This document shows positions 34,887-43,912 of a stretch of DNA of 64,000 bases, one piece after another. The first letter of the stretch is position 1; every line of letters starts with the position of its first letter. The stretch covers positions 122,960 through 186,959 of the forward strand of contig JAUIFF010000016.1 of assembly GCA_030429545.1 (NCBI GenBank), read 5' to 3'. The notes beneath the pieces were generated by a model that saw nothing but the letters and a program-made list of their open reading frames with translations, was not told where the DNA came from and ran no database searches. A program made the translations under genes and the position numbers. This stretch comes from Polyangia bacterium. GTDB lineage: Bacteria; Myxococcota_A; Polyangia; Nannocystales; Nannocystaceae.

Positions 34887-35556
34887 TGGTCGTCGGTTCC
34901 TTTGGCGGCGTCGGATTTGCCGGGCGTGGCAGCTCAAATACGCCGTCGGTGGTAGTGTACGCGATTCCGCCTAGGCGTCCGACCGCCTTGAGCGCCCCCG
35001 GATCGATCGGCAACACACGCCCGCGGTCGTCGCGGGTCACAAGCCCCTGGGCGACACGAAAATGAATGACCTCGGCCACCACGAGTGCCGACGAAGGCAT
35101 CCCAGACGGGCCCTCACCGAGCGGCACAACGTGTTTGAGGCGGCACTCGAGGCTCGCGTGCGCCTCTCCCACCCGGGGCACCGCAACCTTTGTCGACGCA
35201 ACTTGACTCACACCCGCGTCCGGCCACTCCGAAACCTCGGGGGGATAGGCGGCTGACGTCTGATTCATCGCCTCGCATAACCCGCGTGACACATGGTTGA
35301 CGACAAACTCCTGGCGGTCGAGGATGTTGCGCAACGTGTCCTTTGGGCTGCCATCGCGGTTGTAGGCGATACCGAGGACGATCGTCGGCGGGTTCGAGCA
35401 GACCCCTTGAAAGTAGCTAAACGGCGCCAGGTTGGGCACGCCGGCCAGGCTCAACGTCGAGACCCACGCGATTGGTCGCGGCGTGATGAGGCTCGTCATC
35501 AGCCGATAGGTCTCCGAGGCTCGTAGCTCGCCAGCCGAGAATTCGTGGTCCGGCAT
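34879..35556 (-). CDS. Flavin reductase-like FMN-binding protein
   Basis: A 225-aa protein with the split-barrel flavin reductase fold. ITPRPIAWVSTLSLAGVPNLAPFSYF near the start and DTLRNILDRQEFVVNHVS are typical of the flavin-reductase-like domain that binds FMN. Such proteins supply reduced flavin to partner oxygenases or act on their own. The ATG at 35556 precedes EFSAGELRASETYRLMTS, matching relatives; a longer frame to 35685 is doubtful. It overlaps HMG-CoA lyase by 8 bp in the same direction. Two direct copies of TGTATAGGCA (35646, 35675) lie about 90-120 bp upstream of this start. Confidence 0.82.
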   Translation of the reverse strand: MPDHEFSAGELRASETYRLMTSLITPRPIAWVSTLSLAGVPNLAPFSYFQGVCSNPPTIVLGIAYNRDGSPKDTLRNILDRQEFVVNHVSRGLCEAMNQTSAAYPPEVSEWPDAGVSQVASTKVAVPRVGEAHASLECRLKHVVPLGEGPSGMPSSALVVAEVIHFRVAQGLVTRDDRGRVLPIDPGALKAVGRLGGIAYTTTDGVFELPRPANPTPPKEPTTSE

Positions 35557-35645
35557 GGCCGGGTATGTACCACAGATCGCAACCAGGCGAGCACCTGGAA
35601 TTTGCGTGAAAACGGACATGCTCCGACATGCCTCGGCAAGTCCCG

Positions 35646-35684
35646 TGTATAGGCATGCGTTCCCGCAATCAAGTTGTATAGGCA
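35646..35684 (+). repeat. Direct pair of TGTATAGGCA decamers
   Basis: Two exact copies at 35646-35655 and 35675-35684, 29 bp apart, between the uvrA stop and the start of the flavin reductase gene. Further exact copies are at 1290-1299 and 43819-43828; TGTATAGACA occurs at 45369-45378 and 63987-63996. The four exact copies and 45369 lie between genes; 63987 is inside the amidohydrolase reading frame. All are on the plus strand in this window. Confidence 0.7.
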
Positions 35685-35687
35685 AGC

Positions 35688-38600
35688 CTACGCTGAGCGG
35701 CGCACCTTTTTAGTCGTCGTCTTCTTGGTGGTCTTTTTCTTGGTGGTCTTTTTCTTGGTGGTCTTTTTCTTGGTGACCTTTTTCTTCGCCGCTGTTTTCG
35801 TAGTCGCCTTCTTTGCCACCTTCTTGGCGGTTTTGCGTCCAGTCTTCTTGGTCGTCTTTTTGCTCGCCGCGGGCTTGGTGCTCCCCGACTCCGCTGTTGC
35901 CGAAGCAGCCTTCTTGGTCGGCCTCCCGGTCTTTTTAGCAGCCCGCTTCTTGCCCGTCTTTTTGGCGACAGGCTCCAACGGGACGACTTCGTCACTGACT
36001 TCGCGATGGCCCATCTTGGCCAACAGCGGCTGCAAAAACTGCCCGGTGTACGAGGCTTTGACCTGGGCAACCTGCTCCGGCGTACCGGTGGCGACAACAG
36101 TGCCACCCCCGTGCCCGCCTTCGGGGCCCAGGTCGATCACCCAGTCGGCGCACTTGATCACATCCAAGTTGTGCTCGATGACCAGCACCGAGTTACCGGC
36201 GTCGACCAGCCGCTGCAAAACTGTCAACAGCCGCTTGATATCCTCAAAATGCAAGCCGGTCGTCGGCTCGTCGAGGACATACAGGGTACGCCCGGTATGG
36301 CGCTTACCAAGCTCGCGACTGAGTTTGACCCGCTGGGCCTCGCCGCCGCTCATGGTCGTCGCGGTCTGACCGATCTTGATGTAACCCAAGCCAACATCGA
36401 GCAGCGTCTGCAAAATCCGCTTGAGCTTGGGGTGGTTTTGAAACAACTCAAAGCAGTCCTCAATGCTCATGTCGAGCACATCGGCGATGGTCTTGCCCTT
36501 GTAGGTCACGCCCAGGGTCTGCTCGTTGTAACGCTTGCCCATACACACTTCGCACGGCACGTACACGTCCGACAAAAAGTGCATCTCGACCTTGACGACG
36601 CCATCGCCCTGGCACGACTCGCAGCGCCCTCCCTTGACGTTAAAGCTAAACCGGCCGGCCTTCCACCCGCGTGCCCGCGACTCGGGCAGGTTGGCAAATA
36701 CCTCGCGGATGACATCAAACGACTTGGTGTAGGTTCCCGGGTTTGACCGCGGGGTGCGACCGATCGGACGCTGGTTGATGGCGATGACCTTGTCGAGCAC
36801 TTCGGTGCCCGAAAGGCTCTTGTGGGCGCCGACCTTGGCATTGCTGTGATGCAGCTTTTGGGCCATTGCCGGCAACAGGATGCCGTTGACGAGCGAGCTC
36901 TTGCCGGCTCCGCTGACCCCCGTGACCGCCACCAACACACCCAGTGGAATCTCGACATCGATCGACTTGAGGTTGTGCTCGGCCGCACCTTTGATCTGCA
37001 TCGCCGCCCGTGGTGCCCGACGTTGGGGCGGGCCCTCGATCTTACGGCGCCCGGTCAGGTAGTCGGCCGTCAGCGACTTGCCGCGCTTGAGTGCCGCTGG
37101 CGTGCCGCTAAACACCACCTTGCCGCCCAAACTGCCCGCCCCCGGGCCAAAGTCAACAACGTGATCGGCACTGCGAATTGTGTCCTCGTCGTGCTCGACC
37201 ACCAACACAGTGTTGCCGAGGTCGCGCAGGTGCTCGAGCGTGCGGATCAGGCGTTGGTTGTCGCGTTGATGCAGGCCAATACTCGGCTCGTCGAGCACGT
37301 ACATCACCCCGCTGAGTTCCGACCCGAGTTGGCTGGCCAGGCGGATCCGCTGGGCTTCGCCGCCGGAGAGTGTCGGGCCCGAGCGGTTGAGTGTGAGGTA
37401 GTCGAGACCGACGTTGAGCAAAAACTGCAGGCGGTTGCCGATCTCCCGCATCGCCCCCTCGGCGATGGTCTTTTGGGTGCCCGTGAGTTCGATGCCGGTA
37501 AAGTGCTCGTGGGCTGCGCGGACGGTCATTTCGGTGATCGCCGAAATACTTGTCTGTGCAACTTTGACATGCAAGCTTTCCGCGCGCAGGCGCTTGCCAC
37601 CGCAGCTCTCGCAGTCGCGCTCGGCAAAAAATTTGCGGTAGTGGTCGCGGGCCGCCTCCGAACTCGTTTGAGCAAACCGGCGCTCCAGGTTGGGGATGAC
37701 CCCCTCGTACTTCATCCCCCAGGTGCCGTGGCTGACCGAGTTTTCGCTGCCCCAACTAACCGCGATCCGCCGGCCCGAGACCCCGTACAAAACTGTCTTC
37801 TGGATCTTCTTGGAGAGCTTGCACCACGGCTTGTCGAGGTCGACACCGCAGCTCTCCGAAAGTGCCTCGACAATGCGAAAGGTCCAGCCCTCGCCGCGTT
37901 CCATCGCCGACTTCCACGGGGCGATGGCACCCTGGCGAATGCTCAGCCGCGGGTCGGGGATGATCCGCTCGGGGTCGACTTCGAGCCGCGTACCCAAACC
38001 GTTGCAGGCCTGGCACATCCCCAGCGGGCTATTAAACGAAAAGCTCTGGGGCGATAGCTCCGGAAAACTGTGCCCGCAACACGACCGGTTTTCCGAAAAT
38101 CGCAGTTTGAGCCCGCCGGCGTTCGGTGACTCTGCACGCATCTCGCCGTCGCCCTCGCGCAGGCACAGCTCGACGCTCTCACTCAGCCGCCGCCGATCCT
38201 TGGTCCGCACAACCACGCGATCGACCACCAACGCGATCGTGTGTTTGAACTTTTTGTCGAGTTTCGGCGGATCGTCGAGGCGATGGATCTTGCCGTCGAC
38301 CTCTACCCGGACAAACCCGCGGGACTTGAGGTCGGCAAACAGCTCGCGAAACTCGCCCTTGCGGTGCGTGACCTTGGGCGCCAACAACACGAGGCGCTCG
38401 TCCTTGGCCTGTGTGAGGACCTCTTGGACAATCTCTTGCGACGACCGTGGTCGCACGACTTCGCCGCACTCGTGGCAGTGCTGGGTCCCAACCCGCGCGT
38501 AGAGCACGCGCAGGTAGTCGTAAATCTCGGTGATCGTGCCGACCGTCGAGCGCGGGTTGGTCGAGGCACTTTTTTGCTCGATCGCAATCGTCGGCGAAAG

Positions 38601-38909
38601 CCCGCGCAGCTGTTCGACCTTAGGGCGTTCGAGCTGGCCCAAAAACTGCCGCGCATAGGCCGAAAGGCTCTCGATATAGCGGCGCTGCCCCTCGGCATAA
38701 AGCGTGTCAAACGCAAGGCTCGACTTACCCGAGCCACTGACCCCGGTGAAGACCACCAATTGCCGCTTGGGCAGCTTGAGGTAGTCGATATCGAGGTTGT
38801 GCTCCTTGGCCCCGGTGACTTCGATAAAGTCGGGTTCACGTGCTGAGCGCGAGGTCGTTGTGCCTGCACTTTGTTTGCGGGACGAGGGTTTCGAGATCCG
38901 TGTGTCCAT
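35688..38909 (-). CDS. uvrA: Excinuclease ABC subunit A with long Lys-rich tail
   Basis: A 1073-aa UvrA, the damage-recognition ATPase of nucleotide excision repair. Both ABC ATPase halves are complete: Walker A TGVSGSGKSS (about residue 55) and TGVSGAGKSS (about 650), two ABC signatures LSGGEAQRIRLA and MSGGEAQRVKLS, and zinc fingers (CHECGE, CESCGGKR, CESCQGDG). The standard protein ends near residue 975; after it come about 95 residues of Lys, Ala and Thr (repeats of KKTTKKK, encoded by an 18-bp tandem repeat at 35705-35775), like histone H1 or HU tails of actinobacteria. The tail probably binds DNA. The ATG at 38909 is supported by the family start. Confidence 0.96.
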   Translation of the reverse strand: MDTRISKPSSRKQSAGTTTSRSAREPDFIEVTGAKEHNLDIDYLKLPKRQLVVFTGVSGSGKSSLAFDTLYAEGQRRYIESLSAYARQFLGQLERPKVEQLRGLSPTIAIEQKSASTNPRSTVGTITEIYDYLRVLYARVGTQHCHECGEVVRPRSSQEIVQEVLTQAKDERLVLLAPKVTHRKGEFRELFADLKSRGFVRVEVDGKIHRLDDPPKLDKKFKHTIALVVDRVVVRTKDRRRLSESVELCLREGDGEMRAESPNAGGLKLRFSENRSCCGHSFPELSPQSFSFNSPLGMCQACNGLGTRLEVDPERIIPDPRLSIRQGAIAPWKSAMERGEGWTFRIVEALSESCGVDLDKPWCKLSKKIQKTVLYGVSGRRIAVSWGSENSVSHGTWGMKYEGVIPNLERRFAQTSSEAARDHYRKFFAERDCESCGGKRLRAESLHVKVAQTSISAITEMTVRAAHEHFTGIELTGTQKTIAEGAMREIGNRLQFLLNVGLDYLTLNRSGPTLSGGEAQRIRLASQLGSELSGVMYVLDEPSIGLHQRDNQRLIRTLEHLRDLGNTVLVVEHDEDTIRSADHVVDFGPGAGSLGGKVVFSGTPAALKRGKSLTADYLTGRRKIEGPPQRRAPRAAMQIKGAAEHNLKSIDVEIPLGVLVAVTGVSGAGKSSLVNGILLPAMAQKLHHSNAKVGAHKSLSGTEVLDKVIAINQRPIGRTPRSNPGTYTKSFDVIREVFANLPESRARGWKAGRFSFNVKGGRCESCQGDGVVKVEMHFLSDVYVPCEVCMGKRYNEQTLGVTYKGKTIADVLDMSIEDCFELFQNHPKLKRILQTLLDVGLGYIKIGQTATTMSGGEAQRVKLSRELGKRHTGRTLYVLDEPTTGLHFEDIKRLLTVLQRLVDAGNSVLVIEHNLDVIKCADWVIDLGPEGGHGGGTVVATGTPEQVAQVKASYTGQFLQPLLAKMGHREVSDEVVPLEPVAKKTGKKRAAKKTGRPTKKAASATAESGSTKPAASKKTTKKTGRKTAKKVAKKATTKTAAKKKVTKKKTTKKKTTKKKTTKKTTTKKVRRSA

Positions 38910-39105
38910 GGTGGTCTACCGCGACATAGCACGCAATCGCGCCTACCGCTCGCCACCCGAGGCCATGAACACTTGAGCAGCCTCACCGAACCGCGCGGCC
39001 AACTCGTAAAATCGCGGACACCAATCGCCCTCGAAATTCAGGTTCGCAATCGCTGCTCGAGTGGCATACAGTCCGGGGCCCAAGCAATCCCCAAGGGGGT
39101 TGCCA

Positions 39106-39185
39106 GCCCGGGTGGTGGAATCGGTAGACACGGGGGACTTAAAATCCCCTCCGCAAGGGTGCGGGTTCGAGTCCCGCCCCGGGCA
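39106..39185 (+). tRNA. tRNA-Leu (anticodon UAA)
   Basis: An 80-nt tRNA. The acceptor stem GCCCGGG pairs with CCCGGGC, discriminator A follows, and CCA is not encoded. The anticodon stem GGGGA/TCCCC encloses loop CTTAAAA (anticodon UAA), and a class II variable arm (CTCCGCAAGGGTG) precedes the T-arm GCGGGTTCGAGTCCCGC. It lies between uvrA and sixA. Confidence 0.93.
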
Positions 39186-39291
39186 TTGCGTAAAAATCCT
39201 CGGTGTACCTCCTGCAAAAGTTGCAGGTGCATCTAACTCTCAACTGTCACACACGACCCGCAATCACCTGTGATACCGTTGTTTCGGAACA

Positions 39292-39777
39292 ATGCTCCGA
39301 ACCCTCACCGCCATTCGCCACGCCAAGTCGAGCTGGGCCAATCCCGACTTAGACGACCGCGACAGGCCACTCAACCGCCGCGGCCTTGATGCCGCCGCCC
39401 GCATGGGGAAGGCGCTCGCCCACCGCAAACTCCAGCCCGATTGTCTGCTGACAAGCCCGGCCCTGCGAGCGTTGCACACGTGCAGCATCTTTGCCCGTCA
39501 CCTCGGGGTCTCGACGTGGCGGGTCGACGAACGGTTGTACTCGGGGGGCGTGCGCGAGTGGTACGCACTCATTCGCGAGGTGCCCGACAGCGTCGACCAC
39601 CTGGCTGTGTTTGCCCACATGCCAACGATCGCCGAGTTTTGCACCGGTCTTTCGGGGCAGCTTGATCACAAATTCAGCACCGCTGCGGCCTGCACCATGA
39701 CGTTCACGCTGACCCGTTGGACAGACTTTGGCGCCACCGGCCGCCGGACTTCATTTTTGTTTCCCAAGGGTCTGTGA
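39292..39777 (+). CDS. sixA: Phosphohistidine phosphatase SixA-like
   Basis: A 161-aa histidine phosphatase. The catalytic RHAKSSW (about residues 9-15), the second basic motif SPALRALHTCSIF and a later FAHMPTI His match SixA, which removes phosphate from phosphohistidine in proteins. The stop TGA overlaps the ATG of ppk by one base (TGATG), so the two are translated together. This suggests a role in controlling phosphohistidine chemistry linked to polyphosphate, which is inference. ATG at 39292; tRNA-Leu lies 106 bp upstream and no promoter was clear. Confidence 0.88.
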   Translation: MLRTLTAIRHAKSSWANPDLDDRDRPLNRRGLDAAARMGKALAHRKLQPDCLLTSPALRALHTCSIFARHLGVSTWRVDERLYSGGVREWYALIREVPDSVDHLAVFAHMPTIAEFCTGLSGQLDHKFSTAAACTMTFTLTRWTDFGATGRRTSFLFPKGL

Positions 39778-41864
39778 TGGCAGAAACCTCCACGCCGAAC
39801 AAACACAAAAAAAAGAAGCGCAAGCGGTTTATCAACCGCGAGTTGAGCTGGCTGGCATTCAACGATCGGGTGCTGCAAGAAGCCGCCGACCCCACCGTCC
39901 CACTGATCGAACGTCTGCGGTTTTTGGGCATCTACTCAAACAATCAAGACGAGTTTTTTCGCGTGCGGGTGGCCACCAAACGCCGCGTCGCCCGGCTTGG
40001 CAAATCGGAACTGCGGGGGCTCGATTCGCCGCCCAAAAAAGTCCTCAAGAAAATCCAAGAAATCGTCGTCGCCCAGCAGGCGAAGTTTGACAACCTCTAC
40101 CTCGAACTTCTGGCCGAACTCAAAAACGCCGGGATTGTCGTCCTCAACGAGGAGGAACTCGACGAGCAACAGGGGGAGTTTGTCCGCCAGTACTTCGTCG
40201 AATCGGTGCGTCATCAACTATTTCCGTTGATGCTCGACAAGGTCAAGTCCTTCCCGACCCTGCGCGACACCTCGATCTATCTGGCGATTCGCCTGCTCCA
40301 CGCCGACGGGACGCCCCGCTATGCGCTCGCTGAAATTCCCGTGAGCCTGCCGCGGTTTATCGAGCTGCCGCCGCGCGGCGAAGCCCGTTGCCTGATCCTG
40401 CTCGACGATGTCATCCGCTTCAACCTCGCCAACATTTTTTACATGTTCGAGTTCTCGAGCGCCGAGGCATATACAATCAAATTTACCCGCGACGCCGAGC
40501 TCGACCTCGACAACGATGTCTCGATCAGCCTGATGGCAGCGGTCGAGCGTAGCCTCAAACGCCGGCGGGTCGCGGAGCCGCTGCGCCTGACCTACGACGC
40601 CGCCATGCCCCCGGCGTTTTTGGCCTACCTCACCAACAAAATGAACCTGTCCCAAGAGGACGCTTTGATCCCCGGGGCGCGTTACCACAACTTCAAAGAC
40701 TTCATGGGGTTTCCCCACCTCGGGCGCAAGGACCTGCTGTACCCGCCCCTAGAGCCGTTGCCCCACCCGGCGTTTGCCAACCAGCGCTCGGTGTTTGAAA
40801 CCCTGCGCAAGCAGGATGTCGCGCTCTACGTCCCCTACCAGTCGTTTACCCACATCCTCGACTGTCTGCGGGAGGCCGCGATCGACCCGAAGGTCACCGA
40901 AATCCACATGACGCTGTATCGGGTGGCCGAAAACTCCGCGATCGTCCGTGCCCTGATCAACGCGGCCCGCAACAGCATTGCCGTCACCGTGGTGGTCGAA
41001 CCCCAGGCCCGATTTGACGAGGAGGCCAACATCGCCTGGGGTAAACGCATGCAGGAGGAGGGTGTACGGGTGATTTTTGGCGTGCCCAACCTCAAGGTTC
41101 ACGCCAAGCTCGCCCTCATCACCACGCAAATCGGTCGTCGCCGCGAGGCCTATGCCATCATCGGTACTGGTAACTACAACGAAAATACCGCGCGGTTTTA
41201 CAGCGACGTCTACCTCATGACCTCCGAAACGGCGATCGCCCGCGAGGTCCGGCGGGTGTTCGCATTTTTCGACAACATGTACGAACCGGGCAAATACCGG
41301 CACCTGTTGCTTGCCCCGTTTTATCTGCGCAAGCGGCTCAATGCCCTGATCAACCGCGAGATTCGCCACGCGCGGGCGGGCAAACGCGCTGGCCTCACCT
41401 TCAAACTCAACAACCTCGTCGACCGCAAAATTATCAAAAAACTCTACGAGGCCAGCCGGGCTGGCGTCGAGATCAAACTGATGGTGCGAGGTATCTGCTC
41501 GCTCATACCCGGGCTCGCCAAAACCAGCGAAAACATCGAGGTTGTGTCGGTCGTCGATCGCTTCCTTGAACATGCACGCATTTTTTCGTTCGTCAACGCC
41601 GGCCACCCGCAGGTGTTTATCGGCTCCGCCGACCTGATGACCCGCAACCTCGACTTCCGTGTTGAAGCCCTCGTCGAGCTCCGTGACCCCACGGTTCGCC
41701 GGCAAATTCTCGACACGCTCAGGATCTGCTGGCGGGACAACGTCAAAGCCCGGCAAATCGATGGCACGCGCAAGAATCCCTACCGCAAGCGCAGGCCGCG
41801 AGCTGCCGAGGTTCGCAGCCAATATGCCCTTTACGACTACTACCGAAAGCTCTCGTCGCCCTAG
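39777..41864 (+). CDS. ppk1: Polyphosphate kinase 1
   Basis: A 695-aa PPK1, which builds polyphosphate from ATP in the cytoplasm or at the membrane. The N-terminal FINRELSWLAFNDRVLQEA is diagnostic, the two conserved His are in VHAKLALI (about residue 440, the phosphorylated one) and EHARIFSF (about 597), and GTGNYNENTARFYSD and the metal-binding Arg sites follow. Basic Lys-rich residues occur at both ends. Length is normal (about 690-720). It overlaps sixA by one base and is followed after 99 bp by ppx, so synthesis and hydrolysis genes are grouped. ATG at 39777 is certain by overlap and family start. Confidence 0.96.
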   Translation: MAETSTPNKHKKKKRKRFINRELSWLAFNDRVLQEAADPTVPLIERLRFLGIYSNNQDEFFRVRVATKRRVARLGKSELRGLDSPPKKVLKKIQEIVVAQQAKFDNLYLELLAELKNAGIVVLNEEELDEQQGEFVRQYFVESVRHQLFPLMLDKVKSFPTLRDTSIYLAIRLLHADGTPRYALAEIPVSLPRFIELPPRGEARCLILLDDVIRFNLANIFYMFEFSSAEAYTIKFTRDAELDLDNDVSISLMAAVERSLKRRRVAEPLRLTYDAAMPPAFLAYLTNKMNLSQEDALIPGARYHNFKDFMGFPHLGRKDLLYPPLEPLPHPAFANQRSVFETLRKQDVALYVPYQSFTHILDCLREAAIDPKVTEIHMTLYRVAENSAIVRALINAARNSIAVTVVVEPQARFDEEANIAWGKRMQEEGVRVIFGVPNLKVHAKLALITTQIGRRREAYAIIGTGNYNENTARFYSDVYLMTSETAIAREVRRVFAFFDNMYEPGKYRHLLLAPFYLRKRLNALINREIRHARAGKRAGLTFKLNNLVDRKIIKKLYEASRAGVEIKLMVRGICSLIPGLAKTSENIEVVSVVDRFLEHARIFSFVNAGHPQVFIGSADLMTRNLDFRVEALVELRDPTVRRQILDTLRICWRDNVKARQIDGTRKNPYRKRRPRAAEVRSQYALYDYYRKLSSP

Positions 41865-41963
41865 CAGCACGAGGGCATACAGGTAGGTTGGCCGCGGGGC
41901 GAGCCCCATCGGTTGCAGGCATTTGCAACTCGGCCCGAACCTTGGTGAGATACGGGGCAACCC

Positions 41964-42848
41964 GTGAAGTTCGCCGCCATTGACATCGGTTCAAACGCAG
42001 TCCGTCTGCTGTTTCAAAACATCTACGTCCGCGACGGGACACCTGTGTTCCACAAAGACTCCATCGTTCGCGTGCCCCTGCGGCTCGGCGAGCAGGCGTT
42101 TTTAGACGGAAAGTTCACCCCCGACAAGGTCGCCGACCTCGTGCGAACCATGCACGCCTTTCGCCTGCTGATCGAGGTCCACAACCCCATTGCATTTCGT
42201 GCATGTGCAACATCTGCGATGCGCGAGGCGAGCAATGGGGCCGAAGCCGTGCAGCAGATTCGCGACGAGGCTGGCCTCGACATCGAAATCATCAGCGGCC
42301 ACGAAGAAGCCAGCATCATCCTCGCTACCCATATCGAGCGCAGCGTGCCGCTACCCGGCCGGGACCAGCTTTATATCGACGTCGGAGGGGGAAGCACCGA
42401 ACTCACCGTGTTTCGCAAGGGCGAACTTGCAGACAGCCGCTCGTTTAAGATTGGCACCCTGCGCCTGCGAGACCGGCTGGTCCCACCGATTCGCTGGGAT
42501 GAAATGCGCGCCTGGGTAACCGAACGCTGCCGCCCCAATCGCAAGCTCACCGCCGTCGGTTCGGGTGGCAACATCAACAAGCTCGTCAAGATGTACGGGA
42601 CCGTCAAACCATTTTTACAGGCGGATGTCCTCAGCGGAGCCTACCAGGAGCTCAAGGGCATGTCGCTGCAGCAACGCATCGTCGAACTCGGGCTTCGGCC
42701 AGACCGTGCCGACGTAATTGTCCCGGCGGCCCGGATCTTCAAACGTGTGCTCTCGTGGGCCGGATGTCGGGAAATCTGCGCACCGAAGTTTGGCCTCGCC
42801 GACGGCATTATTCGAGAGTTGTACCAGCAACATACAGCGCAAAAATAG
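41964..42848 (+). CDS. Exopolyphosphatase / GppA-family phosphatase
   Basis: A 294-aa sugar-kinase/Hsp70-fold phosphatase of the Ppx/GppA family. AAIDIGSNAVRLL begins the phosphate-binding motif, RACATSAMREA and GHEEASIILAT follow, and YIDVGGGSTELT is the second phosphate loop. It lacks the C-terminal HD domain, so it is the short form, which hydrolyses polyphosphate or pppGpp. The start is GTG at 41964. Its place after ppk suggests turnover of the polymer made there. The motif TGCATGTGCA at 42200 is used to encode the ACA residues of the ATSAMR block. Confidence 0.9.
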   Translation: MKFAAIDIGSNAVRLLFQNIYVRDGTPVFHKDSIVRVPLRLGEQAFLDGKFTPDKVADLVRTMHAFRLLIEVHNPIAFRACATSAMREASNGAEAVQQIRDEAGLDIEIISGHEEASIILATHIERSVPLPGRDQLYIDVGGGSTELTVFRKGELADSRSFKIGTLRLRDRLVPPIRWDEMRAWVTERCRPNRKLTAVGSGGNINKLVKMYGTVKPFLQADVLSGAYQELKGMSLQQRIVELGLRPDRADVIVPAARIFKRVLSWAGCREICAPKFGLADGIIRELYQQHTAQK

Positions 42849-42914
42849 ACCGACTCGCGGCTGGTCCTCGGCGATAGATAGTCAAGACCACCAACACTTG
42901 GGTATGGTCGGGTC

Positions 42915-43817
42915 ATGCAAACCCGCAGAGAAATCATCGAAGCCAACGGTCTCCAGTTTGAGGTCGAGATTGCGGGAAACGGCGAGCCCCTAGCCTTGCT
43001 GCTACATGGATTTCCTGAGCACGCCATTTCATGGCGCCACCAGTTGCCCATGCTCGCGTCCCTCGGTTTTACCGCATGGGCTCCAAACCTCCGCGGATAT
43101 GGCCAAACCACCAGGCCCACCAAGACGGCCGACTACAAGCTGCAACACCTCGTCGAAGACGTCGCGGGACTGATCGACGCCGCCGGTGACCGGCCCGTGG
43201 TCCTGATTGGTCACGACTGGGGGGGCGCAATCGCCTGGCTGTTCGCATTGATGCAACTGCGTCCACTTGCCGGCCTGGTGGTGATGAACCTGCCCCACAT
43301 TAAGTTGTACCAGCAAGCAATGCGGAAGTTCTCGCCGTCACACCTGTGGCGGGCACGGTACATGATTCCGTTTTTAATCCCCGGCCTGGGTCCATGGCTG
43401 TACGCCCGCAAACAGGGCCACAAAACCGATGCATTTATCCGCAACTCCGTCGGCGAGTGCCCGCCTGACCACGTCATGGAGGTCTACCGCAAGCAGGCCG
43501 CAACCCCCGGGCAGATGCGGGCGATGATGATGTACTACCGGGCCAACTTTGGGGCCATGTTGGGGATCATGCCCAAGCATCAACTCGCCGCGGTCAACCG
43601 CAAGCTCGACACGCCAACGCTCTTGCTGTGGGGGCTCGACGACAGGTTCTTAGACCATCGGCTCAACATCGGCACCGGCGAGCTCGTCGATGACCTCACC
43701 GAGCACTACCTCGAGGGGGTTTCGCATTGGCTCAACCAAGAGCATGCCGAGCAGGTCAACGAGCTGCTGCACACGTGGCTCACCGAGAAATTTCCCGAGC
43801 TGCTCGCCGCAACATGA
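42915..43817 (+). CDS. Epoxide hydrolase-like alpha/beta hydrolase
   Basis: A 300-aa hydrolase. LLHGFPEHAISWRHQ, the HGxP oxyanion region, precedes the nucleophile elbow GHDWGG (Asp at the nucleophile position, as in soluble epoxide hydrolases and haloalkane dehalogenases). LLLWGLDDRFLD and VSHWLNQEHAE supply the acid and His. It lies 95 bp before the monooxygenase gene, same strand, with TGTATAGGCA at 43819 right after its stop. An epoxide or ester substrate is likely; it could act downstream of the monooxygenase. ATG at 42915. Confidence 0.85.
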   Translation: MQTRREIIEANGLQFEVEIAGNGEPLALLLHGFPEHAISWRHQLPMLASLGFTAWAPNLRGYGQTTRPTKTADYKLQHLVEDVAGLIDAAGDRPVVLIGHDWGGAIAWLFALMQLRPLAGLVVMNLPHIKLYQQAMRKFSPSHLWRARYMIPFLIPGLGPWLYARKQGHKTDAFIRNSVGECPPDHVMEVYRKQAATPGQMRAMMMYYRANFGAMLGIMPKHQLAAVNRKLDTPTLLLWGLDDRFLDHRLNIGTGELVDDLTEHYLEGVSHWLNQEHAEQVNELLHTWLTEKFPELLAAT

Positions 43818-43890
43818 TTGTATAGGCAAAAAGATCCCGGCGGATACCAGCCCGGTACCCGGCCCAAGATCTCAGTTGCTGCCAGAAATA

Positions 43891-43906
43891 GAATGACATA
43901 TCATTC
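43891..43906. promoter_or_regulatory. Palindromic operator candidate for the TetR regulator
   Basis: GAATGA-CATA-TCATTC, a perfect 6-bp inverted repeat with a 4-bp spacer, six bases before the monooxygenase start. It resembles TetR-type operators. The TetR gene is the last gene of this unit (46231), so autoregulation is a natural hypothesis. Confidence 0.55.
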
Positions 43907-43912
43907 CGTAAT

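Noticed and set aside
34937..35685. Extended N-termini of HMG-CoA lyase and flavin reductase frames
   Set aside because: The upstream codons are not conserved-looking and later starts match the families better.
38943..39050. A protein-like minus-strand frame between uvrA and tRNA-Leu (GDWCPRFYELAARFGEAAQVF)
   Set aside because: It is short, has no good start and runs into the tRNA gene. It could be a remnant, but I cannot support it as a gene.
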